Source of the DNA: Serripes groenlandicus
Taxonomy: Eukaryota; Mollusca; Bivalvia; Cardiida; Cardiidae
Direction of reading: 5' to 3'
DNA: 64,000 bases
NCBI GenBank assembly: GCA_031761405.1
Contig: JASEVX010000003.1
Location: 113,217,044 to 113,281,043, forward strand
Part shown: piece by piece, positions 24,120-34,345 of the stretch
Numbering within the stretch: position 1 is the first letter of the stretch
Layout: every line of letters starts with the position of its first letter
Program-made: the position numbers and the translations under genes
Notes under the pieces: model-generated
The model's database searches: none
Told to the model about the DNA's origin: nothing
The model's input: only the letters and a program-made list of their open reading frames with translations

Positions 24120-24242
24120 CTTAACCATTTCCCACATACCACAACTATAGCAGATGTATTTGAAAACATCGAGAGAAAAAAAAAAAAAGGAAAATGTCTG
24201 TAAATACAAGTATACTTAAGCGGTGCTCTGTGAAAGCCAACC
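24120..24242. mobile_element. Family 1 MITE, left half only
   Basis: TTAACCATTTCCCACATACC followed by TATAGCAGATG; cut off where the next copy starts. Confidence 0.5.
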
Positions 24243-24679
24243 TTAAGCCTTTTCCGCTTGTAGACATATTTTAGCGTATCTGCAGCAGACGACTTTTGAA
24301 AGAATTGTGGCAAAAGAAGAAATTGCTCAAAACGACAATTCTTTCAACTCTTTTTAAAAATTAAACTCCCCACTTATAGAGAATGTTCATGTTTTTGTAT
24401 TTAGGTTTTCTAAGTCGTCCGCTGCAGATTTGTTGTATGTTCGAAAGGGTTAACACTTTCCCTCATATAGAAGCTTTCTGACACCTCTGCAGCAGACGGC
24501 TTTTTGAAAACATAGTGACAAAAGAAGAAATTGCACAAAACGTGCAATTTCTCCTTTTGCCACAATGTTTTCCACTTTTTGTCATAGGTTATCCATTCAA
24601 CTATGGAGATATTCTATGTTTCGACAAAATAAGTTCAAAGTCGTCTGCTGCAGAATTGCCGTATGTTGGAAAGGGTTAA
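24243..24679. mobile_element. Two abutting family 1 MITEs sharing one TTAA
   Basis: Copies span 24243-24453 and 24450-24679. The second has the compensated hairpin core AATTGCACAAAACGTGCAATT. Tail-to-head insertion into the TTAA of an existing copy explains this layout. Confidence 0.75.
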
Positions 24680-24763
24680 CGCATTTAATGAACGTGCGGA
24701 AAATATACTTGCACGTGCATCCATGCTATGGCTCCAAATGAATACTGATGTCTTTAAACCTAC

Positions 24764-25058
24764 TAGCCGAGCCCCGGTAGCTCAGTCGGTATGGACGCGG
24801 GCGGTCAATCCAGGGGTTGTGAGTTCGAACCCCAGCTTAGCCAACACTTTTTACATCGTTTGACAAAAGTCATTGTGACAAGCTTCATACGTCTTCCACC
24901 AATGGGCTAACAGTCTATGTGGAAAAGCAGCCAGTTGCTTGAAAAGATTGGTGTGGATTACTGCTGTGAGAAAGCCAGGAAACATATGAATAGGTGGACT
25001 GGCCGCCGTGATATGACTGAAAAATTGTTGAAAACCCCAATAAATCAATTAATCAACA
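24764..25058 (+). mobile_element. SINE type 1, intact, with 10-bp target duplication
   Basis: A perfect duplication TTAAACCTAC lies at 24754-24763 and 25059-25068. The head reads GCCCCGGTAGCTCAGTCGGT and GTGAGTTCGAACCCC, a good polymerase III A/B box pair. The body ends in CCCCAATAAATCAATTAATC. Confidence 0.9.
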
Positions 25059-25194
25059 TTAAACCTACCATGATTTATTGTCAATCAGTGAAGAGCGAGA
25101 TCAGTGTGTGCGGATACGCTGGCTGACCTGGATAAACGCTGGTCGCAATTGGCTTGTAGTAAGAGCAACGCACAATTATTGAATACATCAGGTT

Positions 25195-25565
25195 GAACAA
25201 GAAGGAATTACTCATTTCTATTTTGCGTCAAAATCTATTTTTAAAGTCGCCTGCTGAATATACTTAAAAATGCGCCAGTATGTTGGAATGAGTTTATTAT
25301 GTCCATGGTACAAAAATCTTCAAAGCTAAATTATTGAATAAACCATGTTGTGAAAGTACGAATCACTCATTTCTCTTCGTCAACATGGTTTTAACAGTCT
25401 TTCTGCTGAATATACGTCAAAATCATTGTATAAACCATGTTGAAAAAGTACGAGTTAATCATTCCTCTTCTTGTCAAAATGTTTTCAAAAGTCGTCTGCT
25501 GAATATGCATTACAGTTCGTCAGTGTGTTGGACTGAGTTCATTATGTACACGGTACAAAATACCC
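25195..25565. repeat. Three diverged tandem copies of a MITE-like block
   Basis: Blocks with ATTGAATA(A)ACCATGTTG, TCATTTCTCTTC and TCTGCTGAATAT recur at roughly 120-bp steps. The words match half of the family 1 MITE, so a fragment seems to have been amplified in tandem. Confidence 0.5.
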
Positions 25566-25635
25566 CAGATACCTCTGCAGCATAAACATTTCAGAAAAAG
25601 GATTTTGAGATTGGAGACATTTCTATTCCATACCA

Positions 25636-25865
25636 TTAACCCTTTCCCTCATACGACAATTCTGCAGCAGACGACTTTGAACTTATTTGGTCGAAAAATG
25701 GAAAATCTCTTTAATTAAATGGATAACGTATGACTAAAAGTGGAAAACATTGTGGCAAAAGGAGAAATTGCTCGTTTTGAGCAATTTCTTCTTTTGTCAC
25801 TATGTTTTCAAAAAGCCGTCTGTTGCAGAGGCGTCAGAAAGCGTCTATATGAGGGAAAGGGTTAA
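25636..25865. mobile_element. Family 1 MITE, full length
   Basis: TTAA flanks, CCCTTTCCCTCATACGAC / CTATATGAGGGAAAGGG ends, perfect hairpin AATTGCTCGTTTTGAGCAATT. Confidence 0.85.
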
Positions 25866-25962
25866 ACATTTGTTGGTGATTTATTGTCTTATTACATCTC
25901 TGTGGCGGAATTGCTATGGGCCTAAATTCATATCTATTTTTGTCTATACTGCAAGTATATCG

Positions 25963-26130
25963 GGCCGAGCCGCAGTAGCTTAGTCGGTATAGACGCGGGC
26001 TGTCTCAATCTAGGGAGTGTGAGTGTGTTGACCAGATCAACAAGCGGTTGTTTTGTTCGATGTTTGACAAAAGTCAATGCGACATCCGTTACAGCCAATA
26101 CGATGATGTGTGCGTGTGTAAATAGGCTCT
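25963..26130 (+). mobile_element. SINE type 1, 5' part
   Basis: GCCGCAGTAGCTTAGTCGGT head and TTTGACAAAAGTCAATGCGA body; the rest is missing. Confidence 0.6.
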
Positions 26131-26233
26131 CCGGACTCTTCACTATACGCCGGCCGGAACATCCGGACCATAAATCGTCATAGAAGACTGTACTATGTTT
26201 CAATTTCCAGACGTTAAATTAGCCATCCATGTT

Positions 26234-26462
26234 TTAACCCTTTCGCACTTGCAGACACATTTCGACGCATCTGTAGGAGACGAGTTTTGAAAACATTGTG
26301 GCCAATGGATGAATAGCTCATAACGATAATTTTTTCCATTTGCCACAATATTTTCTACTCTATATAAAAAATAAACAGTTATCTGGAGTGGTTTTCTGTT
26401 TTTTTCTTCAATTGTTTTCAAAGTCGTCTGCTGTAGTTTGGCTGTATGTGGGAAAGGGTTAA
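26234..26462. mobile_element. Family 1 MITE, full length; partial copy follows
   Basis: TTAACCCTTTCGCACTTGCAG left and ATGTGGGAAAGGGTTAA right. A second left end (TTAACCATTTCGCACGTGC) begins at 26459 and fades by about 26520. Confidence 0.75.
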
Positions 26463-26520
26463 CCATTTCGCACGTGCAGACACATTTGGACGCATCAGAA
26501 GCAAATACTTATGAACTATT

Positions 26521-27105
26521 TATTTAGATTTTTTTAAAAATCATTTTACTTCTTTTTGAGCTAATATGAATCCCCCGAACTAATGATTGGACAGGTGGAT
26601 TGGAAGGGTGACATTGTTCGTAAGGATAAGATTTTGTTGACGATTCAAAACTTTAACATAAGCTGGTCTTAGAGAGATAACTCATACATTTCCCTGTGTG
26701 ATTTTATAAATTGGTTTACTTCCCCTGGTACCTTTATACACATTCTGATATAGCAAAGATTTAATCTCTAATATATGTCTATGAACGGTCTCATCTTCTT
26801 GTCAATGTGTGGAATAGTAAATATTTTAAGTAACCCAAGCATTCTACTTAAACAGAATTATAACGCTAATTTCCTCTAAGTTGTTTTGTCGGGCATGGTG
26901 TGAACTGATTGGAACATATGGCCTTTCACCAGCAATTTCAAAAAACGATCCTTCCAAAGCTAACGAAAGCAAAACAAAAAGAAAGCCTTATCATAAAACA
27001 ATTTTGTCATTTAAAGATAAACGTTTTTTGTTTTTTTTGCGAATGTTAGAAACCTATTAAATTCTAGTTGAAAGGAGGTTTTAGATCATATACTTAATAT
27101 ATTCC
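26521..27105. other. No gene seen
   Basis: AT-rich unique sequence without recognisable exon or repeat. Confidence 0.5.
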
Positions 27106-27171
27106 AAGAGCGTTTCCGTGAGCGCGTGAAGCGTTAAAGGCGAAATTCATCGTTCTCTCTAAAGAGCATAT

Positions 27172-27212
<41 letters not shown>

Positions 27213-27970
27213 AAGAGACACTAATGCTTGAATTGTGGCCTTATTAGACCAGCTAGCGTATCCCAGGTTGTATTAATGCATTATATGGGAGCTAATACGT
27301 CTTTTCAAAGTGTTTTCAGAATTTGGTACGGAGCGCGTGGCGCGTTACTGGCGAAAATCATCGTTCTCTCTATACGGCCTATGGGCCCTCCGAAATTGAC
27401 CAATGCTTGAATTTTGACCTTATTATACCTGTTAGCTTCTCCCTGATTGTTTAAATGCATTTTATGGAGCTCGTACGTCTTTTGAGAGTCTTTTTCAGAC
27501 TTTGCGCGTCGCGGGTTACGGGCGAAATTCACCGTTCTCTCNNNNNNNNNNNNNNNNNNNNNNNNNNNNNNNNNNNNNNNNNNNNNNNNNNNNNNNNNNN
27601 NNNNNNNNNNNNNNNNNNNNNNNNNNNNNNNNNNNNNNNNNNNNNNNNNNNNNNNNNNNNNNNNNNNNNNNNNNNNNNNNNNNNNNNNNNNNNNNNNNNN
27701 NNNNNNNNNNNNNNNNNNNNNNNNNNNNNNNNNNNNNNNNNTATCTATACGGCCCATTGGGCCTCAAAAATACAGCAATGCTTGAATTGTGGCCTTATTA
27801 AACCAGATAGCTCCTCCCTGATCGTCGCGGGTTACGGGCGAAAATCACCTTTCTCTCTAAACGGCCTTTGGGGGCCTGCAAAATACACCAATACTTGAAG
27901 AGTGGCCTTATTAGACCAGCGGACTTCTTCCTGATTATTTTAATGCATTCTATGGGAGCAAATTATAGCA
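27105..27970. repeat. Diverged tandem repeat of about 200 bp, broken by poly-G and a gap
   Basis: The words CGTTCTCTCTA, ATGCTTGAATTGTGGCCTTA, CTCCCTGATTG and ATGCATT(C)TATGGGAGC recur four to five times. A G run of about 38 bases (27173-27210) sits in the first unit and 200 N (27542-27741) between units. The round number of N is probably a gap of unknown size. Confidence 0.8.
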
Positions 27971-28035
27971 ATGATAAATACATTATTATGCGTATGACCA
28001 TAGTAATTGGAATAACAATTGCTTGTTTAACACAA

Positions 28036-28041
28036 TTTATT
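28036..28041 (-). terminator. Candidate polyadenylation signal of gene A
   Basis: AATAAA on the minus strand lies about 40 nt after the original stop codon of gene A, a fitting place for a short 3' UTR. Confidence 0.55.
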
Positions 28042-28079
28042 TCACCATAAGTATGCATATCAGCAATTAAACTTCAACT

Positions 28080-28256
28080 CTAATCTAGGTCGCTACTAGA
28101 GGACGTGGATGATCCGATCTGGTTACCGTTTTTGTCCTGACAGTAGCAGATGTGCCCGTTACAGCCTGGCACCAGGATAGTTCCCTTTGACATCACAGTT
28201 GAACGTTTTCCCCACCAAACCGGTTTGTTGGTAGGAGTATTCATCACGGGCACACT
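28080..28256 (-). pseudogene. Gene A last exon with +1 frameshift
   Basis: The acceptor is tatttcag|AGTGTG. The interval from the module's second to third cysteine codon is 34 nt here and 33 nt in gene B, so one base is extra within about 28160-28197. The in-frame reading ends ...GNYPGARL at 28161-28159. The second frame runs on to a TAG at 28082-28080 and lacks the sixth cysteine seen in gene B. Confidence 0.8.
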
Positions 28257-28363
28257 CTGAAATATACATGAGTTAAGAGTGTATATCCAGATCAGCCTGT
28301 GCATTCGCATATACTCAGAGCTCCAGATATTTTTGCATGTTCTAAAATCCTTAATTGACAATT

Positions 28364-28438
28364 AAATCCTATGTTGTGGGTACTCAAAAGAATCGTCTCA
28401 GTGAGACGATTCTTTTAATTACCCACAAAATAGGATTT
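28364..28438. repeat. Near-perfect hairpin in the last intron of gene A
   Basis: Two arms of about 37 bases pair around the centre GTCTCAGTGAGAC. It lies about 107 bp upstream of the last acceptor of gene A. It may be the core of a short MITE; no homologue was seen in the window. Confidence 0.75.
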
Positions 28439-28540
28439 GGTTGAGTAATAAAAGAAATATTGTGGGGAAAAGACCTACTCACTCCCTCTTATCTAGTACT
28501 CTGTTAAGACTGCTAAAGATATATACTGTTCCAATATTAC

Positions 28541-28700
28541 ACAAACTTGTTAATTAAAAGCTTCTGCCAGCTTGTGTAGATCCTTATTAGATGGAGTAAA
28601 TGTACAGTCCGATCTTACTCTACTCTGTTCATATATTTGCCTAGATGTCTTCATAGACGCCCCCGATGCCGGTTTGTTGTATGTGGGAAAGGGTTTAAAT
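28541..28700. mobile_element. Family 1 MITE right-end fragment and unclassified sequence
   Basis: TTTGTTGTATGTGGGAAAGGG at 28673-28693 is a right end of family 1. Before it, ACACAAACTTGTTAATTAAAAG and GCTTGTGTAGATC recall a block also near 33460 and 39050. Confidence 0.4.
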
Positions 28701-28729
28701 AATTTAAAAAACTAAAATTAACGACTTAC

Positions 28730-28809
28730 GACAATCCATGTCGTCTGCCAACCATCTATACACCATGTAGCCAGGAATGAACGTACCATTTACTGTTACA
28801 CAAACCGCT
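28730..28809 (-). CDS. Gene A exon: first thyroglobulin type-1-like module, C part
   Basis: The 80-nt exon has acceptor atatttcag|AGCGG and donor TGTC|gtaagt. It codes AVCVTVNGTFIPGYMVYRW...DDMDC. As in gene B, the first Cys of CWCV is replaced by Ala. Confidence 0.82.
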
Positions 28810-28849
28810 CTGAAATATAGCTCATCATAATAAACTTACATTTTTCCCA

Positions 28850-29100
28850 CGCCCCGGTAGCTACCGCCGGCTATCACTCCGGGGGTTGTGAGTTTGAATA
28901 CCAGTTAGCTATTATTGTTTGATAAAAGTAAATGCGTCAACCGTCATTCGTCTTCTAGAAATCGACTAACAGTTTATATGGAATTGCAGCCTGTTGCTTA
29001 AAAATTGTGTTGTATGGAGTCCTGATAGGTGAGAACAAGGAAACACATGGGCAGGTGGACGTGCTATCGTAACATGGGCTAGAGAATGCCGTTAAACCAC
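28850..29100 (+). mobile_element. SINE type 1 in intron 4 of gene A
   Basis: CGCCCCGGTAGCTACCGCC and GGGGGTTGTGAGTTTGAA form a diverged head; the body ends GCCGTTAAACCAC. It begins 40 bp upstream (transcript sense) of the exon at 28809. Confidence 0.65.
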
Positions 29101-29394
29101 GCTGTATCGAGTATCTAACAAAACGACTAATGATACATAGAACTGGAGAGTTTTTTGGAAAAAAAGAAGAAAACATGTTAAAGACGAGCAATTTCTCATT
29201 TAACCGCAATACTAAGCTCATAGAGTTTAATTGATGCATATCTCTACCATGTGCTTTCAAAACATATGATACGGAACATAAATCATCAAGCCCCGAATAA
29301 AGGCATGGTTACATCGCATACTAAGTATGGTCCCAACAAAAGCGGACAGGTTAACATTAATAAAGAATCATTCAAACCAATGTGCGTGACTTGA

Positions 29395-29720
29395 AATCAG
29401 TCTAATTGACACTTCGCTGTACGTACATAAAAGGTCATCTCGAGTTGACCCTTTTCAGTAAATAGTCTTGAGCATGTGATCGTCTTTTTTGTTTGTCCAA
29501 TGAAATCGCACGTAACAAACAACGCTCTGGTACAATCGGAACACTCTACAATCACAGCTTCATTATCTCGTGTATTTATATGGGTTGTCTTACCTAACCT
29601 GTTTTATACTTAAACATTAGGTAAGCGACTATTTGATTGGCTGACAGAAAGGTCAATTTGAGCCTACTGTATAGGTCAGTCATCAGATCTATTAACGAGT
29701 ACAATGAGATTTGGTGTAAT
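29395..29720. repeat. Dispersed repeat of about 330 bp, copy 1
   Basis: It shares ACTTCGCTGTAC, ATAAAAGGT, TTTGTCCAAT, ATTTGATTGGCTGAC, AAAGGTCAAT and GTCATCAGATCTAT in order with 44768-45110. The two copies lie in different introns of the paralogues, so this is a dispersed element rather than shared intron sequence. Confidence 0.6.
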
Positions 29721-30055
29721 TGTGCAAGTGATATCTTCCAATTAAAAACAATTACGATAAATGTTTATGAAAAGCAAAACCCCATGCTACCAATATTTTG
29801 CCTTTGCTAAAAGTCCTCTTAAATATTCTTTTATTTTGAAAAAGTACATTTACCCTTTGACTTTTGGAACCGATTAGTATCAGGCATGTGCAAGACTCTA
29901 TACTGTTAGCTGCTCAACTCAACATTGTTATCTTGATTTTCATTGAATTGTCTTTGGACTATTCAATGCAAAACTGGACAGGTCCAATTGAAAACAAATT
30001 GGACATGGTTAAAACCGACCCGTGTCTAGCATAGACTTTTAGGAGAAAGTAACAA

Positions 30056-30286
30056 CATCGGTGTTGTACTAGTAGAGCATCCGCCTTGGGTTTTAAAGGT
30101 CGTAGGTTTGATTCTTGTCGGGATATACCAGATACTTTAAAAGTGGCTGTAATGGTTTTCTCTCATTGACACTCGGGGTTTGGGCTAATCATTACGACTG
30201 AATCGCTGGTGACAGGAATAATGGACTAGTAGTATTACTAACTTACCCATTACTAACGCCGTGGTATAACTGAAACAATATACAAT
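30056..30286 (+). mobile_element. SINE type 2, intact, 11-bp target duplication next to a splice donor
   Basis: A perfect duplication GAGAAAGTAAC lies at 30045-30055 and 30287-30297. The tRNA-like head has AGTAGAGCATCCGCCTTGG and GTCGTAGGTTTGATTC. The right duplication covers intron positions +5 to +15 after the gene A donor at 30301. Confidence 0.85.
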
Positions 30287-30301
30287 GAGAAAGTAACTTA
30301 C

Positions 30302-30428
30302 TGACTGCCAGAGTTCTGCATCCCAAGGAACTCACCGGTTAGAGTATCACAGCGTGGCTCCTCTTTACCATACACAAAATGTAGCGCTTGTTCTGCTTTT
30401 ATAGTTGCTGTTTCTATCGCACAAGGAC
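30302..30428 (-). CDS. Gene A exon: first thyroglobulin type-1-like module, N part
   Basis: The 127-nt exon has acceptor tctacttag|GTCC and donor GTCA|gtaagtt. It codes PCAIETATIK...EEPRCDTLTGEFLGMQNSGS. The canonical QC is QN here. A SINE sits 15 bp into the following intron. Confidence 0.82.
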
Positions 30429-31182
30429 CTAAGTAGAACAGTACACATATTGAAATAGTTCTGTAATTGAGATCTAGATGAGTACACTTATCCGTAATTC
30501 GACTAAAGCTATTATTTGTTTTGCATTTTTTTTTAAATAGCAAACATGTTTAATGTCAGAATTTGTCAAACAATAAATGACATTTTTCATATTGCCAAAT
30601 ACATGATTTAAAAGTTAATTAAGAAACACGCATTATATACATCTTAATTGTGCAAAATTAAGTAGATCTCAAGATATCCTTCGAACTCGATAATAACGCG
30701 AGTCCACTGTATGTGTCCAGGTTTGTTTCAACACCTCTTATGTTTCCCTTGGTAATGAATTTTCATGATTGTCTTTGCATATCAAGTTCATGTGGTCGAC
30801 TAAGATTTCTCCAAGTGATTGTTAAAAATTGTTGAAAAGATCGCTTTATAATTTTTGTTTTCTATATTTTAGGACACTTTTATTTTTAGATAATTACAAT
30901 CCAAGGTATATCTATTTGCGAGTGTGCGAAGTTAGTGAATAATACATCCAGGTAGTGGCGCAACTGCAGCGTGTGTCTTGGGAACGCCTTTCAAATACTT
31001 TATTTTTCTCTCTTTTACAAGTGTTTGTGTTTAAACTTTTCATTTTACCTTTTATCTTCACATTTTATTGCAGATTTGAATGATTTAAAAAACAAAACAA
31101 ACGTAAAGCTTTATCGTCCGAATGTACAGATATGACAGATTAATCACCTCACGGTAAATAATGTATGAGAAATGGAACTTAC

Positions 31183-31200
31183 CCTGATCGTAGCCGCTCG
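31183..31200 (-). CDS. Gene A 18-nt microexon (linker)
   Basis: The acceptor ctgattacag and donor gtaagtt bound 18 nt in phase 1-1 coding A-SGYDQ-G when exon 1 is joined directly. It shows the same length, phase and position as the gene B microexon, with different residues. Confidence 0.72.
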
Positions 31201-31379
31201 CTGTAATCAGATAATAATAGCGTAATTAGTACATGGGTAAAACAATACCTGCATGCACTTCCATCAATAATACTGGTTCACAAACTATTCTATATTAAGG
31301 CTTTGGTAGAATTGCTTCGCAAGTGTACCATAGTTTCAGGTGAAGTTTTGAAGTCACGTGTGTAAATGACTGAGAAAAA

Positions 31380-31680
31380 AAATAAAAAAAAAAATAGAGT
31401 AAAACATTCTTGACTGAATTTAGAAAGCCAATATAAGCAAGTCAATATAAGTAAAAAAATCACCATATTCTAGGTAACCAATTAAAATTACAAGTCTTTG
31501 AATCCGTAAATATCGTATTTAAGTGTATAAGAAAATCTATACGCCAATATACTCAAGTATGTAAACACTGCAAATTACCCTTTGAAAATTGTAACACATT
31601 CATTGTTCATTCTAGTAAAAGAAATAGTTGAGCAACATCTATTCATTTCTTTTGTCAAAATAGATTTGTTTGTGATATTT
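31380..31680. other. No gene seen (gene A intron)
   Basis: AT-rich with a poly-A run. Searched for a counterpart of gene B exon 2; none found. Confidence 0.5.
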
Positions 31681-31960
31681 TAATATCCCTTTTTACCACT
31701 TACAGATGTATTTGTAGCAGAAAACGTTTGAAAACATTGTGGCAAAATGAGACAATGCTCATAGAGTGCAATATCTTCCTCTTGCCACAATGTTTTCTAT
31801 TTTATTCTGAAATATTCAGAAAAATAAACCTGAAATATCAACCCTTACCCCACACGGACCCTTTGTGACGCCTGTGCAGCAGACGACGTTTGGAAATATT
31901 GTGGCGAAAGAAGAAATTGCTCAGTATATTTATTTTCTACAGAGAACGTGCTGCAACATC
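31681..31960. mobile_element. Two family 1 MITE fragments
   Basis: ATCCCTTTTTACCACTTACAG with a hairpin GGCAAAATGAGACAATGCTC... to 31830, then a second left half CCCTTACCCCACACGG...GCAGCAGACGACG to 31930. Confidence 0.55.
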
Positions 31961-32221
31961 AGAAAGAGTGAAATATGCCCAAATTTTAAAATTATTCTCC
32001 ACTGAATTCGCTTGTCTAATTACCAATATAATGCCGTAGAAATGTTCAGTGAATGTCTCTTTACAAATATAATCATATTGATTGGCTGTTTAAACACGGC
32101 AATCAGGCGGAATAAGAAAAGGGGCAACATGACACAGTTTTAAAACTACATTATTATGAAATTGGGGGGTATTTGACCGTTTAGCTTCACATGAAATATC
32201 ATCCTTATCCACTAGACACGT

Positions 32222-32452
32222 GTAACCCTTTCCCTCATATAGATGCTTTCTGATGCCTCTGCAGCAGACGGCTTTTTGAAAACATAGTGACAAAAGAAGA
32301 AATTGCTCAAGACGAGCAATTTCTCCATTTGCAACAATGTTTTCCACTTGTAGTCATAGGTTATCCATTCAATTATGGAGATTTTCTATTTTTTGACAAA
32401 ATATGTTCAAAAGTCGTCTGCTACAAAATTGTCGTATGAGGGAAAGGGTTGA
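32222..32452. mobile_element. Family 1 MITE, full length, eroded TTAA
   Basis: CCCTTTCCCTCATATAGATG / GTATGAGGGAAAGGG ends. The flanks now read GTAA and TTGA. Hairpin AATTGCTCAAGACGAGCAATT. In intron 1 of gene A. Confidence 0.75.
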
Positions 32453-32629
32453 AACACATTTCACAGGAATGTTCTTTTGGCGGTCCTTTTCTTAATTATG
32501 TACAAAGATATATACTATATGTAGAACTGTTGTAGAACTCGTGTATAACTCGTGTAGAACTCTTGTTTTTGTGTTATCAGTGTGTGTGGTATTGTCTAAT
32601 ATCTGACAGTGAGTACCAGTAATTGTATT

Positions 32630-32790
32630 AATGGTTTTCATCCTTGGCGCTCAGGGTTGCAGGGATAAGTTTAACGACTGATGTATCCTTGTTAACAACA
32701 ATAATACCGGTAACTTGTTCAGGAAGCGCCGTGATATAACTGAAACGCTGTTGAAAGTGACGTAAAACTCCATTCAAACACATAAACAAA
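32630..32790 (+). mobile_element. SINE type 2, 3' part
   Basis: TAATGGTTTTCATCCTTGGC, GCTCAGGGTTGCAGGGATAA and GCGCCGTGATATAACTGAAA match the type 2 body. Confidence 0.6.
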
Positions 32791-33071
32791 CGTTTTCTGT
32801 ATTCAATACAAAGCTTTTGTTTAACATCTATAGGCTGCTACCGGCTAATTAAGTTTGTTATTCAAATATTGAAACAGAACATATTACAAAGTAGGAAACG
32901 TGAGAGACAAGTAGCACGAAAGAGAAAGAAAAAACATGTTTTGCGAGTGTGTATTCCAATACATGCATGCAATTTGTGCACCCATGTATGTATGCGGTTT
33001 TCTATGAAGAATATGTTATATGATAGTAATCAATCAATCAATCAATCAATTAAGGAAGAATTAAGACGAAC

Positions 33072-33249
33072 CTAATGTAGTAGTAATACATGCATCACAG
33101 CAACCACAATGTCCACCGCGAGGTTTGATGACTCCAGCACAGTTGGCTGTTGTAACTGGCGCACAGAGCACAGTGTCGCAGGTTTTAATAGAGCAAGCAA
33201 CGGCACTTGTGTACGATATAAAACCTACAAATAAAATAAGTTTCAGCAT
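33072..33249 (-). CDS. Gene A exon 1: signal peptide and 8-cysteine half module
   Basis: ATG at 33249-33247 opens 59 codons plus one base; the donor is TTAG|gttcgt. Cysteines are at 19, 24, 29, 37, 48, 50, 51 and 54, nearly the gene B spacing. No clear TATA box precedes it. Confidence 0.82.
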
Positions 33250-34060
33250 CGTTACAAACTGTTTGATATATGTACAGAATACGTCTTACTATACTGACAA
33301 TATGGTCGAATATGGTCGAATATGTATCATTTAAGCCAATCCATGAGAAAAGGTACTTATTGGCCTAACTGAACAGTGTAGTTTGACTAGTTTCAGATCA
33401 TCTTGTCTATCTGTTCGATATTATTAGAATCTACACAAGTTGACAGAATCTTTTAACAAGCTTGTGTTATTTTTAAATATGTGAACATTGTAGATCTTGG
33501 TTAAATTGTGCAGATTTTTTACTGATCTAGACCTATACTTTTCTCAAAAGATCCCTTTTATCTTTTCTAATGCACTTGCTCATGTGGTATTTGTGTATGA
33601 CAACTCCCTATAGGTCAAACTATCATTAATTTAATTCTAATGTAAAACAAGCGTAACTACAACTTTTACTTGCATGTTTTTACAATCGTTTTCCATTACA
33701 CTTAGGATTGATGGTGTCACACCTTTTGGAACAAGACTCTTATCTTAGATAAAAATGGAACGGCGTCACGTTTAAGAAATAGTGTTGTTGTTGTTGTTTT
33801 TGTTGTTAGAAAATTGTCAAAAATGCGCGAAATTTGAATATGAAAGGATGGTAAAACCGTTAAATTGGCATACTGACTTTATCCGAGAAACACTCATTTC
33901 AGATAAGCGCTGTTATTTCATCGTCAAATAAAATTTCAACCATAACTATTACCCGGGATACTATTAAATATCGTGTACTCACTTTAGTATTGTCATCAGA
34001 CAAGTACGCTCGCCCGTATCACTCTAGAATCATTTATGTCGCAGTTCGAAGTTTGTGCAC
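33250..34060. other. Upstream region of gene A, no gene seen
   Basis: No clear TATA box or conserved exon. It contains a short GTTGTT microsatellite (33783-33806) and an inverted word pair ACACAAGTTGACAG / CAAGCTTGTGT near 33430-33470. Confidence 0.45.
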
Positions 34061-34112
34061 CCGGTGACCGCAGTCGGTAGAGTTATCAACTTGACATCGG
34101 GAGGTCACCAGC
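34060..34112 (+). mobile_element. tRNA-like SINE head fragment
   Basis: CCGGTGACCGCAGTCGGTAG and CGGGAGGTCACC look like a degraded tRNA-derived head; a family 1 MITE at 34117 follows. Confidence 0.4.
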
Positions 34113-34116
34113 TTAA

Positions 34117-34345
34117 TTAACCGTTTCCAACCTGCAGACGCATTTTAATGCAATACAAGCAGACCACTTTTGAAAACATTGTGGCCAAAGGTGAAATTGC
34201 TCATGATGAGCACTTTCTCTTTTGGCCACAATGTTTTCAACTTTATTAAACAATTAAGCTACCATTTATGGTGATTTTCAGGGTTTTTGTCACCATCTTT
34301 TCAAAGTCGTCTGCTGCAGATTTGTCGTATGTAGGAAAGGGTTAA
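34117..34345. mobile_element. Family 1 MITE, full length
   Basis: TTAACCGTTTCCAACCTGCAG left, TATGTAGGAAAGGGTTAA right; long arms GTGGCCAAAGGTGAAATTGC / TCTTTTGGCCACAATG. Confidence 0.78.

Larger units (their letters stand above)
28080..33249 (-). pseudogene. Gene A: paralogue of gene B with missing exon and frameshift
   Basis: Exons found are 33249-33072, 31200-31183, 30428-30302, 28809-28730 and 28256-28080. Splice phases match gene B. It has a signal peptide (MLKLILFVGFISYTSA), eight cysteines of the IGFBP-N-like module including GGHCGCCDAC, an 18-nt microexon, and a thyroglobulin type-1-like module (PCAIE..., PRCDTLTGEFLGMQ, AVCVTVNG, DMDC). The second module starts CARDEYSYQQ but one extra base in the last exon leads to a stop at 28161-28159; the reading downstream in another frame (GCNGHICYCQDKNG) is clearly homologous. 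As written it makes 166 residues. No exon equal to gene B exon 2 was seen. It may be a decaying copy, or a live gene with one assembly error plus true exon loss. Good splice sites and a polyA signal argue for recent activity. Confidence 0.75.

Noticed and set aside
24766..24842. tRNA gene
   Set aside because: The A and B boxes are good, but it is the head of a SINE with target duplications and a shared body, as are the heads near 10400, 30060, 39950 and 47850.
27305..27898. ORFs of 83-150 codons across the gap
   Set aside because: Most of their length is N; the rest is tandem repeat.
29560..29720. Promoter shared by genes A and B
   Set aside because: The similar block near 45000 lies in a different intron position and inside the transcribed region of both genes, so a dispersed repeat is the simpler reading.
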